Shown piece by piece: positions 42,457 to 51,279 of a stretch of 58,528 nt of DNA. The stretch is from an uncultured bacterium (GTDB lineage Bacteria; Cyanobacteriota; Vampirovibrionia; Gastranaerophilales; Gastranaerophilaceae), in NCBI GenBank assembly GCA_902802825.1, contig CADCNV010000002.1:1-58528 (forward strand), given 5' to 3'. The notes beneath the pieces are model-generated. The model searched no databases. It worked only from the letters and a program-made list of their open reading frames with translations, and was not told the DNA's origin. Made by a program: the position numbers and the translations under genes. Each line of letters begins with the position of its first letter. The first letter of the stretch is position 1.

Positions 42457-43509
42457 ATGGAAAAATTTAGATTTTTGACATCGGGTGAAAGTCACGGGAA
42501 ATGTCTTACTGCAATAATTGAGGGTGTTCCTGCAGGCGTAGGAATTGATATTGATTTTATAAATTCGGAGCTTCATCGCCGTCAGCAGGGGTACGGGCGA
42601 GGCGACAGAATGAAAATAGAAAGTGATACAGTAGAAATCACTTCCGGTGTTCGTTTTGGTAAAGCTTTAGGTTCTCCGATTACACTTGTTGTAAAAAATC
42701 GAGATTTTGAAAATTGGCAAAAAATCATGAGTGTTTCCCCTAACAACCGTACAGATGATAAGGCATTTTCTGTATATCGTCCGGGGCATGCGGATTATGC
42801 AGGTTCAGTAAAATATAATCAGCAGGATTTGCGCAATATATTGGAGCGCTCAAGTGCAAGAAAAACCGCAATTGAAGTTGCTGTCGGCGCAGTTGCAAAA
42901 CTTATACTTAAAGAAATAGGAATATCAGGGTCAAGTGAGATAACTCAGATAGGTTCGGCTTGTTGTCCCGACAAATTTCATAAAGAAATAGATTTAGCCA
43001 AAGAAAACGGTGACAGTGTAGGCGGTAAATTTGTTGTTGTTTATAAAAATCTTCCTGTAGGTTTGGGCTCGCATGTTCATTGGGACAGAGGTATAGACGG
43101 AAGATTGGCTCAGGTTGTAATGAGTATTCCTGCAATCAAAGCTGTTGAAATAGGTGACAATCCGCTTGGATTATGCGGCAGCGAATATCATGATGAATTT
43201 AAAATTAAAGACGGAGAAATATGCCGAACATCAAATCATGCAGGCGGGGTTGAAGGCGGTATGACAAACGGACAGGATTTGGTTGTTTCTGCCGTGATGA
43301 AACCGATTCCGACCATGATGAAGCCGCTGGAATCTGTTGATTCAAAAACAAATGAAAAAGCCAAAGCGCATTACGAAAGATCTGATGTTTGTGCTGTTGA
43401 ATCTTGTGCGGTCGTTGCAGAAGCAAGAATAGCTTGGGTTATTGTAAATGAAATTTTGCTTAAATATGGTTCTGATAGTATAGAGGAATTAAAAAGCAGA
43501 CTAATTTAA
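42457..43509 (+). CDS. aroC: Chorismate synthase
   Basis: 350 aa from ATG 42457 (GAGAGG upstream; the earlier in-frame TTG would include this RBS in coding sequence). FLTSGESHGK at the start, RRQQGYGRGDRM, GSPITLVVKNRD, RSSARKTAIEVAVGAVAK and the AGGVEGGMTNG region are family signatures. It is an FMN-dependent enzyme making chorismate, the branch point to aromatic amino acids. Together with pheA 3 kb away it indicates aromatic amino acid synthesis. Confidence 0.96.
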   Translation: MEKFRFLTSGESHGKCLTAIIEGVPAGVGIDIDFINSELHRRQQGYGRGDRMKIESDTVEITSGVRFGKALGSPITLVVKNRDFENWQKIMSVSPNNRTDDKAFSVYRPGHADYAGSVKYNQQDLRNILERSSARKTAIEVAVGAVAKLILKEIGISGSSEITQIGSACCPDKFHKEIDLAKENGDSVGGKFVVVYKNLPVGLGSHVHWDRGIDGRLAQVVMSIPAIKAVEIGDNPLGLCGSEYHDEFKIKDGEICRTSNHAGGVEGGMTNGQDLVVSAVMKPIPTMMKPLESVDSKTNEKAKAHYERSDVCAVESCAVVAEARIAWVIVNEILLKYGSDSIEELKSRLI

Positions 43510-43553
43510 TGCAAAATATTATAAAAACTCCAGTTAATTTTTCTTAACATTTC

Positions 43554-43604
43554 TTCATGAATTCATGAAAATAATTTGCCTCCATCATGAAAATGTAATA
43601 GTAT
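43554..43604 (+). promoter_or_regulatory. Promoter with palindromic operator candidate
   Basis: TTGCCT (43576-43581), a 17-nt spacer and TAGTAT (43599-43604) form a promoter for the MerR-like gene. The perfect 16-bp palindrome TTCATGAATTCATGAA (43554-43569) lies just upstream of the -35, and a third TCATGAA half-site lies in the spacer (~43585-43591). Confidence 0.6.
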
Positions 43605-43640
43605 GGTATTGGTAAGTGTTGTTTTATAGGGATAGGTAAA

Positions 43641-44156
43641 ATGATAAAAGAAAAAGCTGAAGAAAAAACTTTAACTCCTCAGGAAGTTAGGACGATTTTG
43701 AAAACTGACAATAAAGAAATTGTCGAATTATGCAAAAAAGCTTCAATCAGACCAAGAAAAAATGAAAAAGGTTTCACATATTTTTCTTATGACGAAGTAA
43801 AAAATTTACGAAAAGTACAGGCACAGATGAATGGTGCTACTGATCCAATTGCTTCAAAATCAACTGCTGTTGCTGTTGCTGGCTCATCAAATCCTGCAGT
43901 GAGAAGTATTTTGAATTCATTACAGGATTTAGAAAACAAATTAAGCGAAAAAATTTCCAAAGTTATTGATCAAAAACTTGAAGGAATGGATGATGTGGTT
44001 GTTGAGCTTATCAGATGCAAAACTGATAATGAATCTTTAAAACAAAAAATTGTTGATTTAAATAAAGAAATCTATCAGTTGAAAAATGAAGTAAACAGCT
44101 ACAAATCAGTTGGTTTCGGATTCTATAAGAAAAAAGAAATTTATATTTGGGAATAA
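43641..44156 (+). CDS. MerR-like HTH protein with C-terminal coiled coil
   Basis: 171 aa. TLTPQEVRTILKTDNKEIVE, then LCKKASIRPRKNEKGFTYFS and YDEVKNLRKVQ form a MerR-type winged-helix domain (HTH_17-like). After an Ala/Ser linker (ASKSTAVAVAGSS) there is a long amphipathic coiled coil (SILNSLQDLENKLSEKISKV to IYQLKNEVNSYK) and an aromatic C-terminus (VGFGFYKKKEIYIWE). The build suggests a dimeric DNA-binding or cell-organisation protein. TCATGAA repeats in its promoter may be its own binding site. Confidence 0.65.
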   Translation: MIKEKAEEKTLTPQEVRTILKTDNKEIVELCKKASIRPRKNEKGFTYFSYDEVKNLRKVQAQMNGATDPIASKSTAVAVAGSSNPAVRSILNSLQDLENKLSEKISKVIDQKLEGMDDVVVELIRCKTDNESLKQKIVDLNKEIYQLKNEVNSYKSVGFGFYKKKEIYIWE

Positions 44157-44178
44157 TATTAAAATTATTCGTCCGTAT

Positions 44179-44208
44179 TTGACATAGTATGATGTTATAT
44201 TATGTCAA
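44179..44208 (+). promoter_or_regulatory. Inverted repeat in the recA upstream region
   Basis: TTGACATA (44179-44186) and TATGTCAA (44201-44208) are perfect inverted half-sites 14 nt apart. The left arm contains TTGACA and the gap contains TATGAT/TATATT boxes, so the promoter of recA is enclosed by the palindrome. It may be a LexA-like operator; the group's SOS box is not known to me. Confidence 0.5.
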
Positions 44209-44253
44209 TGATGTAGTTTGAGGGTATAACTCAATATTTGTGAGGATAAAATA

Positions 44254-45270
44254 ATGGCAACAAAAGAGGCACCGGAAGTAAATATTAGTGAAGAAAGAAA
44301 TAAAGCTCTAAAGCTTGCAATAGAAAAAATTGAAAAAGATTTTGGCAAGGGCTCTATCATGAAACTTGGGGATAAGGCAACTGTCAGTGTTGATTCTATT
44401 CCGACGGGTGCGCTGTCGTTAGATGTTGCTCTTGGTATCGGAGGGATTCCGAGAGGTCGTATTATTGAGGTGTATGGTCCTGAATCCTCAGGTAAAACAA
44501 CTCTTGCTCAGCACATCGTTGCAGAATGTCAAAAAAAAGGCGGAATAGCTGCCTATGTTGATGCAGAGCATGCTCTTGATCCTGAATATGCAAGAAATCT
44601 CGGTGTTGATGTTGATAATTTGTTAATTTCACAGCCGGATACAGGAGAACAGGCACTTGATATTACAGAAGAACTTGTTCGCTCCGGCGCTGTTGATATT
44701 GTTGTTGTCGATTCGGTTGCCGCTCTCGTTCCAAAAGCCGAAATTGAAGGTTCTATGGAAGATCAGCAAATGGGGCTTCAGGCACGTTTGATGTCAAAAG
44801 CACTCAGAAAATTGACAGGTGTAATAGGTAAAACAAATACAACAGTTATTTTTATTAACCAATTGAGAATGAAAATTGGTGTAATGTATGGTAATCCTGA
44901 AACAACAACAGGCGGTAATGCTCTTAAGTATTATTCGTCTGTTCGTATGGAAATCAGAAAAACGGAAACTCTTAAAGGAGATGACGGAGAAGTAGGTATT
45001 CATGTTCGTGTAAGAGTACTGAAAAATAAAGTTGCCCCACCTTTCAGATCTGCTGAATTTGATATTATTTTCGGTAAAGGGATTTCAAAAATCGGGAATA
45101 TTCTTGATGTTGCAGTAAACTTAAATATTGTAAACAAAGCAGGTGCATGGTTTAGTTTCAATGATGAAAAACTTGGTCAGGGCAGAGAAAAAGCAAAAGA
45201 GTATTTGGAACAAAACCCCGATATCTTGGCTCAGGTTGAAACATTGGTACGTGAAAAATTAGCTCAATAG
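44254..45270 (+). CDS. recA: Recombinase RecA
   Basis: 338 aa, normal length. Walker [10 protein letters not shown], the ALKFYSSVRME-type segment ([14 protein letters not shown]), [35 protein letters not shown] and the C-terminal [10 protein letters not shown] are all conserved. It forms the strand-exchange filament and triggers the SOS response. It has its own promoter region with an inverted repeat, and GTGAGGAT precedes the ATG. Confidence 0.98.
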   Translation: MATKEAPEVNISEERNKALKLAIEKIEKDFGKGSIMKLGDKATVSVDSIPTGALSLDVALGIGGIPRGRIIEVYGPESSGKTTLAQHIVAECQKKGGIAAYVDAEHALDPEYARNLGVDVDNLLISQPDTGEQALDITEELVRSGAVDIVVVDSVAALVPKAEIEGSMEDQQMGLQARLMSKALRKLTGVIGKTNTTVIFINQLRMKIGVMYGNPETTTGGNALKYYSSVRMEIRKTETLKGDDGEVGIHVRVRVLKNKVAPPFRSAEFDIIFGKGISKIGNILDVAVNLNIVNKAGAWFSFNDEKLGQGREKAKEYLEQNPDILAQVETLVREKLAQ

Positions 45271-45427
45271 ACAGTTTGTTAAGAAATATTAACTTGTATT
45301 TTATGGCTGAAACTTGTGCATAGCTTGTTTTTTGCATGTTTGTCTTTTTTTTTTATTTTTCATGGTAGCAAGTAAAAAAATGTTTTGATTTAAAAAGAAT
45401 AAAAGCAAATAATAGGAGGCAAAAAAT

Positions 45428-46588
45428 ATGCTAGTTAATTCAGTTACTAATTTTAATTATGGTCATTCAAGATTGGCTCATAAGGCAGTTGAAAATCCTC
45501 AACCGGAACAAAAACCTGTTGAAGATCAGGGTTTGACTGCTTCATTATATTTTACGGGGGATAAAAATGGCAAAGGCAATGCAATGCGTAATGCAACAAT
45601 GGCAGGTTTAGGTTCAATATTATTATTAACCGCTGCTCCTTCCGTACTATCGAGTTGTAGTGATAAGGGTGAAGCATACGCATATGCTTATGCTGAAGGT
45701 CATGACAGTGCATCTGCAACAGCAACCACAAATGATACGGCATACTATATAAGTAAGCATGGTAAAGGATGCGGTTGTGATTCTTGCTGTAATCACAGAG
45801 ATACAATTTATAAGTATATTGTAGATCATGATACAATCCATGACACAATAGTTGTTGATACAGGAAGTTATCACGTTACACATGACACAATTGTTAAATG
45901 GATGTGTGATTGGAATAAACCTATTCCGTTGGATACATTAGACAAATGGAATAAAAAATTCGATATTGACGATGATGATCCGTCAAGAAGAAATATAGTT
46001 CATTATGAAGGTACACGTGATTGGGAATACGGTGAAAACTTCAAAGCGGATGCAAACTTATTAGAATCTTCTAAAAATATATTGGTATATGACAGAGAAG
46101 ATTTTGACTGGAGAGGTAAACACACCGGTTGGGGTAAAGATGTATACAGAATTCCTACATCAAGATTTACTATCGAAACATACGGTGGTAAGAAGTTAGT
46201 TTCTCCAAAAGGTTTATTTATTGAAACATATAAAAATCCTGCTGATGAAAAATCAACAATCTATGATAACGATTTAGTTCAAAGATATTTTGTACAAACT
46301 CGCGGTGATTCGGTAGATGTATATTCTTATGATCCTGAAACAGGTTTATACAGAGAAGATGGCAGATTCAGCAAGGGTTATTTACAGAAGAATTCAATTC
46401 TTCTTACAGATTTAATTGCAAGTGATCCTAAGATTAAATGGAGCAGAGATCCTCAATATTCAACTGAAGATCATATTACAAAAGCAAAAACTGTTAAATT
46501 GAATGATGAAGAATTAAAACTTTTATATATCAGACAACGTGATGATGAATTTGCAGAACAACATTACGGTGTATGCAACAATAAATAA
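45428..46588 (+). CDS. Large unrecognised protein with internal lipoprotein-like signal
   Basis: 386 aa. Residues 1-55 are hydrophilic (PQPEQKPVEDQ), followed by a hydrophobic run MAGLGSILLLTAAPSVLSSC whose end resembles a lipobox (LSSC, Cys at ~77). After that come an Ala/Tyr repeat (AYAYAYAEGHDSASATATT), a Cys cluster (GKGCGCDSCCNH), a stretch with repeated HDTI/DTI units (IVDHDTIHDTIVVDTG), and a charged beta/alpha region to the end. The 55 residues before the signal are far longer than a normal leader, so either a later start is used (none with an RBS is seen) or the protein is membrane-tethered with a cytoplasmic tail. AGGAGG precedes ATG 45428. Family unknown. Confidence 0.6.
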   Translation: MLVNSVTNFNYGHSRLAHKAVENPQPEQKPVEDQGLTASLYFTGDKNGKGNAMRNATMAGLGSILLLTAAPSVLSSCSDKGEAYAYAYAEGHDSASATATTNDTAYYISKHGKGCGCDSCCNHRDTIYKYIVDHDTIHDTIVVDTGSYHVTHDTIVKWMCDWNKPIPLDTLDKWNKKFDIDDDDPSRRNIVHYEGTRDWEYGENFKADANLLESSKNILVYDREDFDWRGKHTGWGKDVYRIPTSRFTIETYGGKKLVSPKGLFIETYKNPADEKSTIYDNDLVQRYFVQTRGDSVDVYSYDPETGLYREDGRFSKGYLQKNSILLTDLIASDPKIKWSRDPQYSTEDHITKAKTVKLNDEELKLLYIRQRDDEFAEQHYGVCNNK

Positions 46589-46615
46589 TCAGGCAATAAA
46601 ATAAGCACAAGTGAA

Positions 46616-46641
46616 AAAAGACCCCTGCAAAGGGGTCTTTT
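46616..46641. terminator. Bidirectional terminator between the lipoprotein-like gene and pheA
   Basis: Perfect stem AAAAGACCCC (46616-46625) and GGGGTCTTTT (46632-46641) with loop TGCAAA. Its right edge touches the pheA stop codon, and it ends both converging genes. Confidence 0.88.
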
Positions 46642-47510
46642 CATTGTAATTTTACTTCTGTTCCTGCTTTATATGAGCCCAAATATCTAAAGAATGATGT
46701 TTTTGGCTTTATTTCGTCAATTGCTTTTAGCATGTTGGAGCCCTGAACATGTCCGTCAAAATTTACTATGAAAATATATTCATCAGGGTTTGAACGTGAC
46801 GGTTGTGATGAAATATATGAAAGATTAATGTTATGCTCAAGAAATACGTTCAAAATTTTCAATAATGCTCCCGGAGTATGATTTGTACGGAATGCAACCG
46901 TAGTTTTGTCTTTTCCTGTCGGGGTAGTTTCCATGTCACCTATTAATATGTATCTTGTTTTGTTATTTTTATCATCGTGAATATTTTCTTTTAAAATGTT
47001 TAGCATATTTTCCTGTGCAATTTTTCTGTTGCCGATGGAAGCATAAGTCAGGTTGTAATTTCTTAATTCATTCGCAGCTTCAAACATAGATGCCGCTTCA
47101 ATAATTGTATGATGCATCGGCATCTCATTTTTTATAAAATCCTGACATTTTGAAATCATTCTTGGGGAAGCAATTAAATTTGTAATACTGTATAATTCGG
47201 TTGTTTTTGAAAGCAGGCAATATTCAATAGGCATAATTATTTCCGACAAAATCCTGATATTTGGATTTTTTGTTGACATAATGTAGTCAAAAGTTTCTCT
47301 GATTGTTCCGTCTAAAGTGTTTTCTACCGGTAAAACGCCCAAAGTGTCAGGATTTTGTTCGACATATTCAACAACCTGCTTAATATTATTAAGCGGAGTT
47401 GTAAAGCAATTCATATTGTACATGTTACAAAATTCATCTACCGCCATTGCACTGAAACTTGTTTCCGGCTCTAAGTATGCGATATTTCTCACGGATTCAA
47501 AATTAAACAT
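46641..47510 (-). CDS. pheA: Prephenate dehydratase
   Basis: 289 aa, monofunctional. The PDT catalytic part runs from about residue 7 to 180 (IAYLEPETSFSAMAVDEF; VLPVENTLDGTIRETFDYI; YASIGNRKIAQE with the TRF-type motif as TRYILIG). An ACT regulatory domain occupies ~195-285 (KTTVAFRTNHTPGALLKILN, then FLEHNINLSYISSQPSRS). It makes phenylpyruvate from prephenate; the ACT domain normally binds phenylalanine for feedback. An extended -10 TGATATAAT (complement of 47538-47546) and AGAGGGG precede the ATG. Confidence 0.93.
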   Translation of the reverse strand: MFNFESVRNIAYLEPETSFSAMAVDEFCNMYNMNCFTTPLNNIKQVVEYVEQNPDTLGVLPVENTLDGTIRETFDYIMSTKNPNIRILSEIIMPIEYCLLSKTTELYSITNLIASPRMISKCQDFIKNEMPMHHTIIEAASMFEAANELRNYNLTYASIGNRKIAQENMLNILKENIHDDKNNKTRYILIGDMETTPTGKDKTTVAFRTNHTPGALLKILNVFLEHNINLSYISSQPSRSNPDEYIFIVNFDGHVQGSNMLKAIDEIKPKTSFFRYLGSYKAGTEVKLQ

Positions 47511-47566
47511 TTGCCCCTCTTTCTTATTTCAATTACAATTATATCAAAAATAAAAGGAAAAATCAG

Positions 47567-49018
47567 ATGAGTGAGATTAAATTTGGGACAGACGGCTGGA
47601 GAGCAATAGTTGGAGAAAATTTTACAAAGGAAAATGTAGAACTTGTAGCTAAGGCAATAGGTAAGTATGTTTTTGATAATTACGGAATTTATAAGCCAAT
47701 AATTATTGGTTATGACCCGCGTAATATGGCTGACGAATTTTCAAAATATTGTGCAGAAATTCTTTCCGAGATTGGTTTTAAAGTCTTGTATAGTGATAAA
47801 GTTGTCCCGACACCTGTTTTGGCATTTAATGCAAAATATCTTGATGCGTGCGCAATTATGTTTACGGCATCACATAATCCGCCGGAATATCTTGGGATAA
47901 AATTTATTCCTGATTATGCAGGGCCTGCAACAAAAGAAATTACTGATGAAATTGTTTCAAACCTCGGATGTGATTTTTCAACCGATGTTAACGGTAAGCT
48001 TATTTATACTGATTTCTCAAATAATTACTTCAAAAAAATAAATGAAATAATAGATTTTGAAAAAATAAAAACAAATTTAAAAAATACTCATATTCTGTTT
48101 GATGGTTTGTATAGTTCAAGTATTGGTTATTTCGATAAATTATTATCTTACCATGATATAAAGTTTGACTCAGTACACATGTTTCACGATACTAATTTTG
48201 GCGGCGGAATGCCTGAGCCAAAACCGCAATATATGCAGGAAGCTATTGATTATGTAAAATTCCATAATAATCCTTTGCCTTTAGGCGGAGTGACAGAAGG
48301 CGGCTATATTGCTTTTGCAAATGACGGTGATGCTGACCGATTCGGGGTGATAAACGAGAATGGGGAATATGTTACCCCAAACGAAATTATGGCAATTTTA
48401 TTATTGCATTTAAAACAGAACAAAGGTTATAACGGATGTTTTGTAAAAACGGTTGCAGGGAGTTTAATGCTTGATATTGCCGCTGAAAAATCGGGAGTTG
48501 AAGTTATTGAAACTCCTGTCGGATTCAAGCATGTCGGCGAGGCGATGAGAAAATATAATCCGATTATCGCAGGTGAAGAATCCGGTGGCTTAAGTATTCA
48601 TGGACATATTCCGGAAAAAGACGGAATCCTTGCTAATCTTTTGATACTTGAAGCAATGGCATATGGTGTGGCTCCCCTCGCCCCATCGGGGAGAGGGAGT
48701 GAGAGTGAGGGGCAAACTCTCACTTCGCTGCAGCAAGGTCTTAAAGATTTTGTCGGCTGCGAATTTATTAATACAAGAGTTGATAAGAAATTGGATAATT
48801 TTGATGAAGTTGCACCAACAATTGAAAAGTTTTCGCAAATGACAGATATTGCCGGCATGGGAATTTATAAAAAAGACAGTAAAGATGGTATAAAATTATA
48901 TTTTGACGATAAAAAAACTTGGATTCTCGTTCGTCCGTCAGGAACCGAACCGCTTTTAAGAATTTATATTGAAAGTGACAGTCAGTATAAAATTGATAAT
49001 ATAAAAATAAATTTGTGA
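47567..49018 (+). CDS. Phosphoglucomutase/phosphomannomutase family protein
   Basis: 483 aa, cytosolic enzyme moving phosphate between C1 and C6 of hexoses. FGTDGWRAIVGENFT at the start, the active serine in FTASHNPPEYLG (Ser102), the metal loop NDGDADRFG (~251-259), the sugar-binding GEESGGLS and the C-terminal phosphate loop RPSGTEPLLRIY are present. Between EAMAYG and LKDFVGCEF there is an additional piece, VAPLAPSGRGSESEGQTLTS plus LQQG, encoded by a repeat inserted in frame at 48671-48735, which explains part of its length. The substrate (glucose, mannose or glucosamine phosphate) cannot be fixed from motifs. Confidence 0.9.
   Translation: MSEIKFGTDGWRAIVGENFTKENVELVAKAIGKYVFDNYGIYKPIIIGYDPRNMADEFSKYCAEILSEIGFKVLYSDKVVPTPVLAFNAKYLDACAIMFTASHNPPEYLGIKFIPDYAGPATKEITDEIVSNLGCDFSTDVNGKLIYTDFSNNYFKKINEIIDFEKIKTNLKNTHILFDGLYSSSIGYFDKLLSYHDIKFDSVHMFHDTNFGGGMPEPKPQYMQEAIDYVKFHNNPLPLGGVTEGGYIAFANDGDADRFGVINENGEYVTPNEIMAILLLHLKQNKGYNGCFVKTVAGSLMLDIAAEKSGVEVIETPVGFKHVGEAMRKYNPIIAGEESGGLSIHGHIPEKDGILANLLILEAMAYGVAPLAPSGRGSESEGQTLTSLQQGLKDFVGCEFINTRVDKKLDNFDEVAPTIEKFSQMTDIAGMGIYKKDSKDGIKLYFDDKKTWILVRPSGTEPLLRIYIESDSQYKIDNIKINL
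48671..48735. repeat. CCCTC/GAGGG-type repeat inside the phosphohexomutase gene
   Basis: CTCCCCTCGCCCCATCGGGG, then GAGAGGGAGTGAGAGTGAGG and ACTCTCACTTCGCTGCAGCA. Nested palindromes (CCCC/GGGG, GAGAGT/ACTCTC) match the intergenic family seen at 19863, 40100 and 54951. Here the element keeps the reading frame open and is much more G+C-rich than its surroundings. Confidence 0.8.
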
Positions 49019-49087
49019 TTATTAAGCTTGCTTTCACAGTAATATGTTTTATTTTTAATAATTCTTTACAATCATGTAAAATGCTTG

Positions 49088-49116
49088 TTGACAGTGAATT
49101 TTGTTTGTCATAGTAT
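49088..49116 (+). promoter_or_regulatory. Promoter of the S10-spc operon
   Basis: TTGACA (49088-49093), 17-nt spacer and TAGTAT (49111-49116), with TATAGT three bases further on. The ~110-nt leader then ends in AAAGGA before rpsJ. Confidence 0.65.
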
Positions 49117-49233
49117 AGTTATACTCAAAAATAATGTCCGAAGTATGTAAAATAGCAGTTTTGAGTATGAAGCAATGGCTTTTCGGGGCTTTTGTTTCGC
49201 GTAGTACATAGAAAACATAAAGGAATGCTAAAG

Positions 49234-49554
49234 ATGGCAAACAGCACAAAAAAATCAAGAATCAGAGTTTGTTTAAAGGCATATGACCACAAACTTATTG
49301 ATGTATCAGCTGAAAAAATTGTAGAAACAGCTAAAAGAACAGACGCTAAAGTAGCCGGACCTATTCCTTTACCTACAAAAAGACGTATATATTGCGTATT
49401 GAGAAGTCCGCACGTTGATAAAAAATCACGTGAACATTTTGAAATGAGAACTCACAAACGTATCATTGATATATACGACCCGACTCAACAGACAACTGAA
49501 GAGTTAAGTAGATTAGATTTGCCGGCAGGCGTTGATATTGAAGTTAAACTTTAA
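49234..49554 (+). CDS. rpsJ: 30S ribosomal protein S10
   Basis: 106 aa from ATG 49234 (AAAGGA 9 nt upstream; two earlier in-frame starts lack a spaced RBS). [40 protein letters not shown] and [18 protein letters not shown] are the S10/NusE signatures. It is part of the 30S head and, as NusE, of antitermination. It is the first gene of the S10-spc operon here, without rpsL, rpsG, fusA or tuf before it. A 209-nt leader-like gap with small hairpins separates it from rplC. Confidence 0.97.
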   Translation: MANSTKKSRIRVCLKAYDHKLIDVSAEKIVETAKRTDAKVAGPIPLPTKRRIYCVLRSPHVDKKSREHFEMRTHKRIIDIYDPTQQTTEELSRLDLPAGVDIEVKL

Positions 49555-49763
49555 TCGTCGGCCAAGTTTGAAAATTTAATAGCATTATGCAACATAATGT
49601 GAACTACAACCACTCAAAGCGGTGGCGAGGGTAACCTCAAAAGGTAAAGTAATAGTAGCGCTCACAAGCGAAAATGTGCAATTCTGAAAATGGGTTTTCA
49701 ATTATACCCCGGAGGCAGATAGATTCTGCATCAAGTAGGATGAGCATGGAAAGGAAAAAAAAT

Positions 49764-50399
49764 ATGACACTAGGTGTAATAGGAAAAAAAGTCGGAATGA
49801 CTCAAATCTTTGACGAAAATGGTTTGGCAATTCCTGTAACTGTTATCAAAGTTGACGAAACTGTTGTAACTCAGGTTAAAACAGTTGATACTGATGGCTA
49901 TAACGCTATTCAGGTTGGTACTGTTGCAGTAAAAGAAAAACATTTGACAAAGGCACAATTAGGTCATTTCAAGAAAAACAGTTTATCTAATTACAAACAC
50001 TTACAGGAATTCAGAGTTGATAATCCGCAGGATTTCAAAGTAGGTGATAAGGTTGAACTTTCTGTATTAGATAACGTTGAAAAAGTTGATGTCACAGGTA
50101 AATCAATAGGTAAAGGTTTCCAGGGTACAGTAAAAAGATGGAACTTTGGAAGAGGACCTATGGCTCACGGTTCCAAAAACCACAGAGAACCGGGTTCAAT
50201 CGGTGCAGGTACAACTCCAAGCCGTGTTATCAAAGGTAAAAGAATGGCAGGTAACATGGGCAATGAAAGAGTTACAATTACTAAACTTAAACTCGTTAAA
50301 GTTGATGCAAACAACGGTTTAGTTTTGGTAAAAGGTTCCGTACCGGGATGCGAAGGAAGATTGGTAACAATTGTTCCTACAAGAACTAAATGGAATTAA
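49764..50399 (+). CDS. rplC: 50S ribosomal protein L3
   Basis: 211 aa from ATG 49764, chosen because GGAAAGGAAAA precedes it and L3 proteins start MxxGVIGKKVGMTQIF at this residue; the longer frame from 49674 lies in the leader. KWNFGRGPMAHGS-like (RWNFGRGPMAHGSKNHREPG) and GTTPSRVIKGKRMAGNMG are the peptidyl-transferase-facing loop signatures. The gap before it (49555-49763) holds CATTATG/CATAATG and other small stems, but no gene. Confidence 0.97.
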   Translation: MTLGVIGKKVGMTQIFDENGLAIPVTVIKVDETVVTQVKTVDTDGYNAIQVGTVAVKEKHLTKAQLGHFKKNSLSNYKHLQEFRVDNPQDFKVGDKVELSVLDNVEKVDVTGKSIGKGFQGTVKRWNFGRGPMAHGSKNHREPGSIGAGTTPSRVIKGKRMAGNMGNERVTITKLKLVKVDANNGLVLVKGSVPGCEGRLVTIVPTRTKWN

Positions 50400-50402
50400 T
50401 TA

Positions 50403-50545
50403 AAAGGCACTAGGGCTCTATGATACTAAGCCACTAGGAAGTTAAATCAGTATCGCATTTTAAAATTTTATATAAGGTAGATGACACGATGTCATAAGGC
50501 ATGCTTAAACTAAAATATTCTTAGTGCCTTAGTGCCGGATACCTT
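50403..50545. repeat. Octamer-built inverted-repeat element between rplC and rplD
   Basis: Left arm 50403-50440 is made of octamers GGCACTAG, GGCTCTAT, GATACTAA, GCCACTAG. The right arm 50518-50545 is the approximate reverse complement (octamers GGCACTAA, GGCACTAA on minus). Between them is AT-rich sequence with a small hairpin ATGACA-CGA-TGTCAT. Total about 143 bp with no coding potential. A similar element is at 55402-55557. Confidence 0.75.
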
Positions 50546-50628
50546 AACAACTTTACAGATAACCCGCTTCTGCCATATAAAACTCGCAACGAGAAAGGGG
50601 TAGACGGAAAGCAAAAGGAAAAAAGAAA

Positions 50629-51255
50629 ATGTCAAAAGAAATTTTAAGTACAAATGGTGAAAAGTTAGGTGAAATTACCTTAAATAAAGAAGTATTTGGT
50701 GTAGAACCTAACATACATGTAATGCACTTAGCATTGAGAAGACAATTAAACAATGCACGCTCAGGTAATGCTTGCACAAAAACAAGATCAGAAGTATCAG
50801 GCGGCGGAAGAAAACCATGGAAACAAAAAGGTACAGGCCGTGCAAGAGCAGGTTCTTTGAGATCTCCGTTATTTGCAGGCGGTGGTGTAATCTTCGGGCC
50901 AAAACCAAGAAGCTATGCGTTCAATATGCCGCAAAAAGCAAGAAAATTGGCTTTGAAATCCGCATTGAGTGCAAGAGAATCTCAGATTGTTGTTGTTAAA
51001 GATTTTTCAACAATTTCTGAACCAAAAACAAAATTAATGGTAAGCGCATTAAAATCATTAAACGTAAACGGAAAAGTTTTAATTGTTGCTAATTTCGCTG
51101 CTGATGAAAACAAAAATCTTGAATTGTCAGCAAGAAATATTCCAAGTGTAAGACTTTTATTACCTTCAAATTTGAACGTAAAAGACTTACTTGAAGCCGA
51201 TTTTGTTGTTATGACTGAATCTGCTGTTAATGAAATTACAGAAAGACTTTCATAG
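50629..51255 (+). CDS. rplD: 50S ribosomal protein L4
   Basis: 208 aa. The extended internal loop reaching the exit tunnel is recognisable: RSEVSGGGRKPWKQKGTGRA followed by RAGSLRSPLFAGGGVIFGPK. LKSALSARESQIVVVKDF follows, and a Rossmann-like end (KVLIVANFAADENKNLELSA). AAAAGGAAAA precedes the ATG. In many bacteria L4 represses the S10 operon by binding its leader; here the rpsJ leader is short, so that control cannot be assumed. Confidence 0.97.
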   Translation: MSKEILSTNGEKLGEITLNKEVFGVEPNIHVMHLALRRQLNNARSGNACTKTRSEVSGGGRKPWKQKGTGRARAGSLRSPLFAGGGVIFGPKPRSYAFNMPQKARKLALKSALSARESQIVVVKDFSTISEPKTKLMVSALKSLNVNGKVLIVANFAADENKNLELSARNIPSVRLLLPSNLNVKDLLEADFVVMTESAVNEITERLS

Positions 51256-51279
51256 TCGGGAATATAAAGGAAAATAAAA

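Noticed and set aside
48590-48858. Minus-strand frames over the phosphohexomutase repeat
   Set aside because: They arise from the palindromic repeat and have no start signals; the plus frame carries all enzyme motifs.
49555-49763. Extended N-terminus of L3 from an upstream in-frame ATG (49674)
   Set aside because: L3 family proteins begin at the MTLGVIGKK position, which has a proper RBS; the upstream piece lies in a leader with small hairpins.
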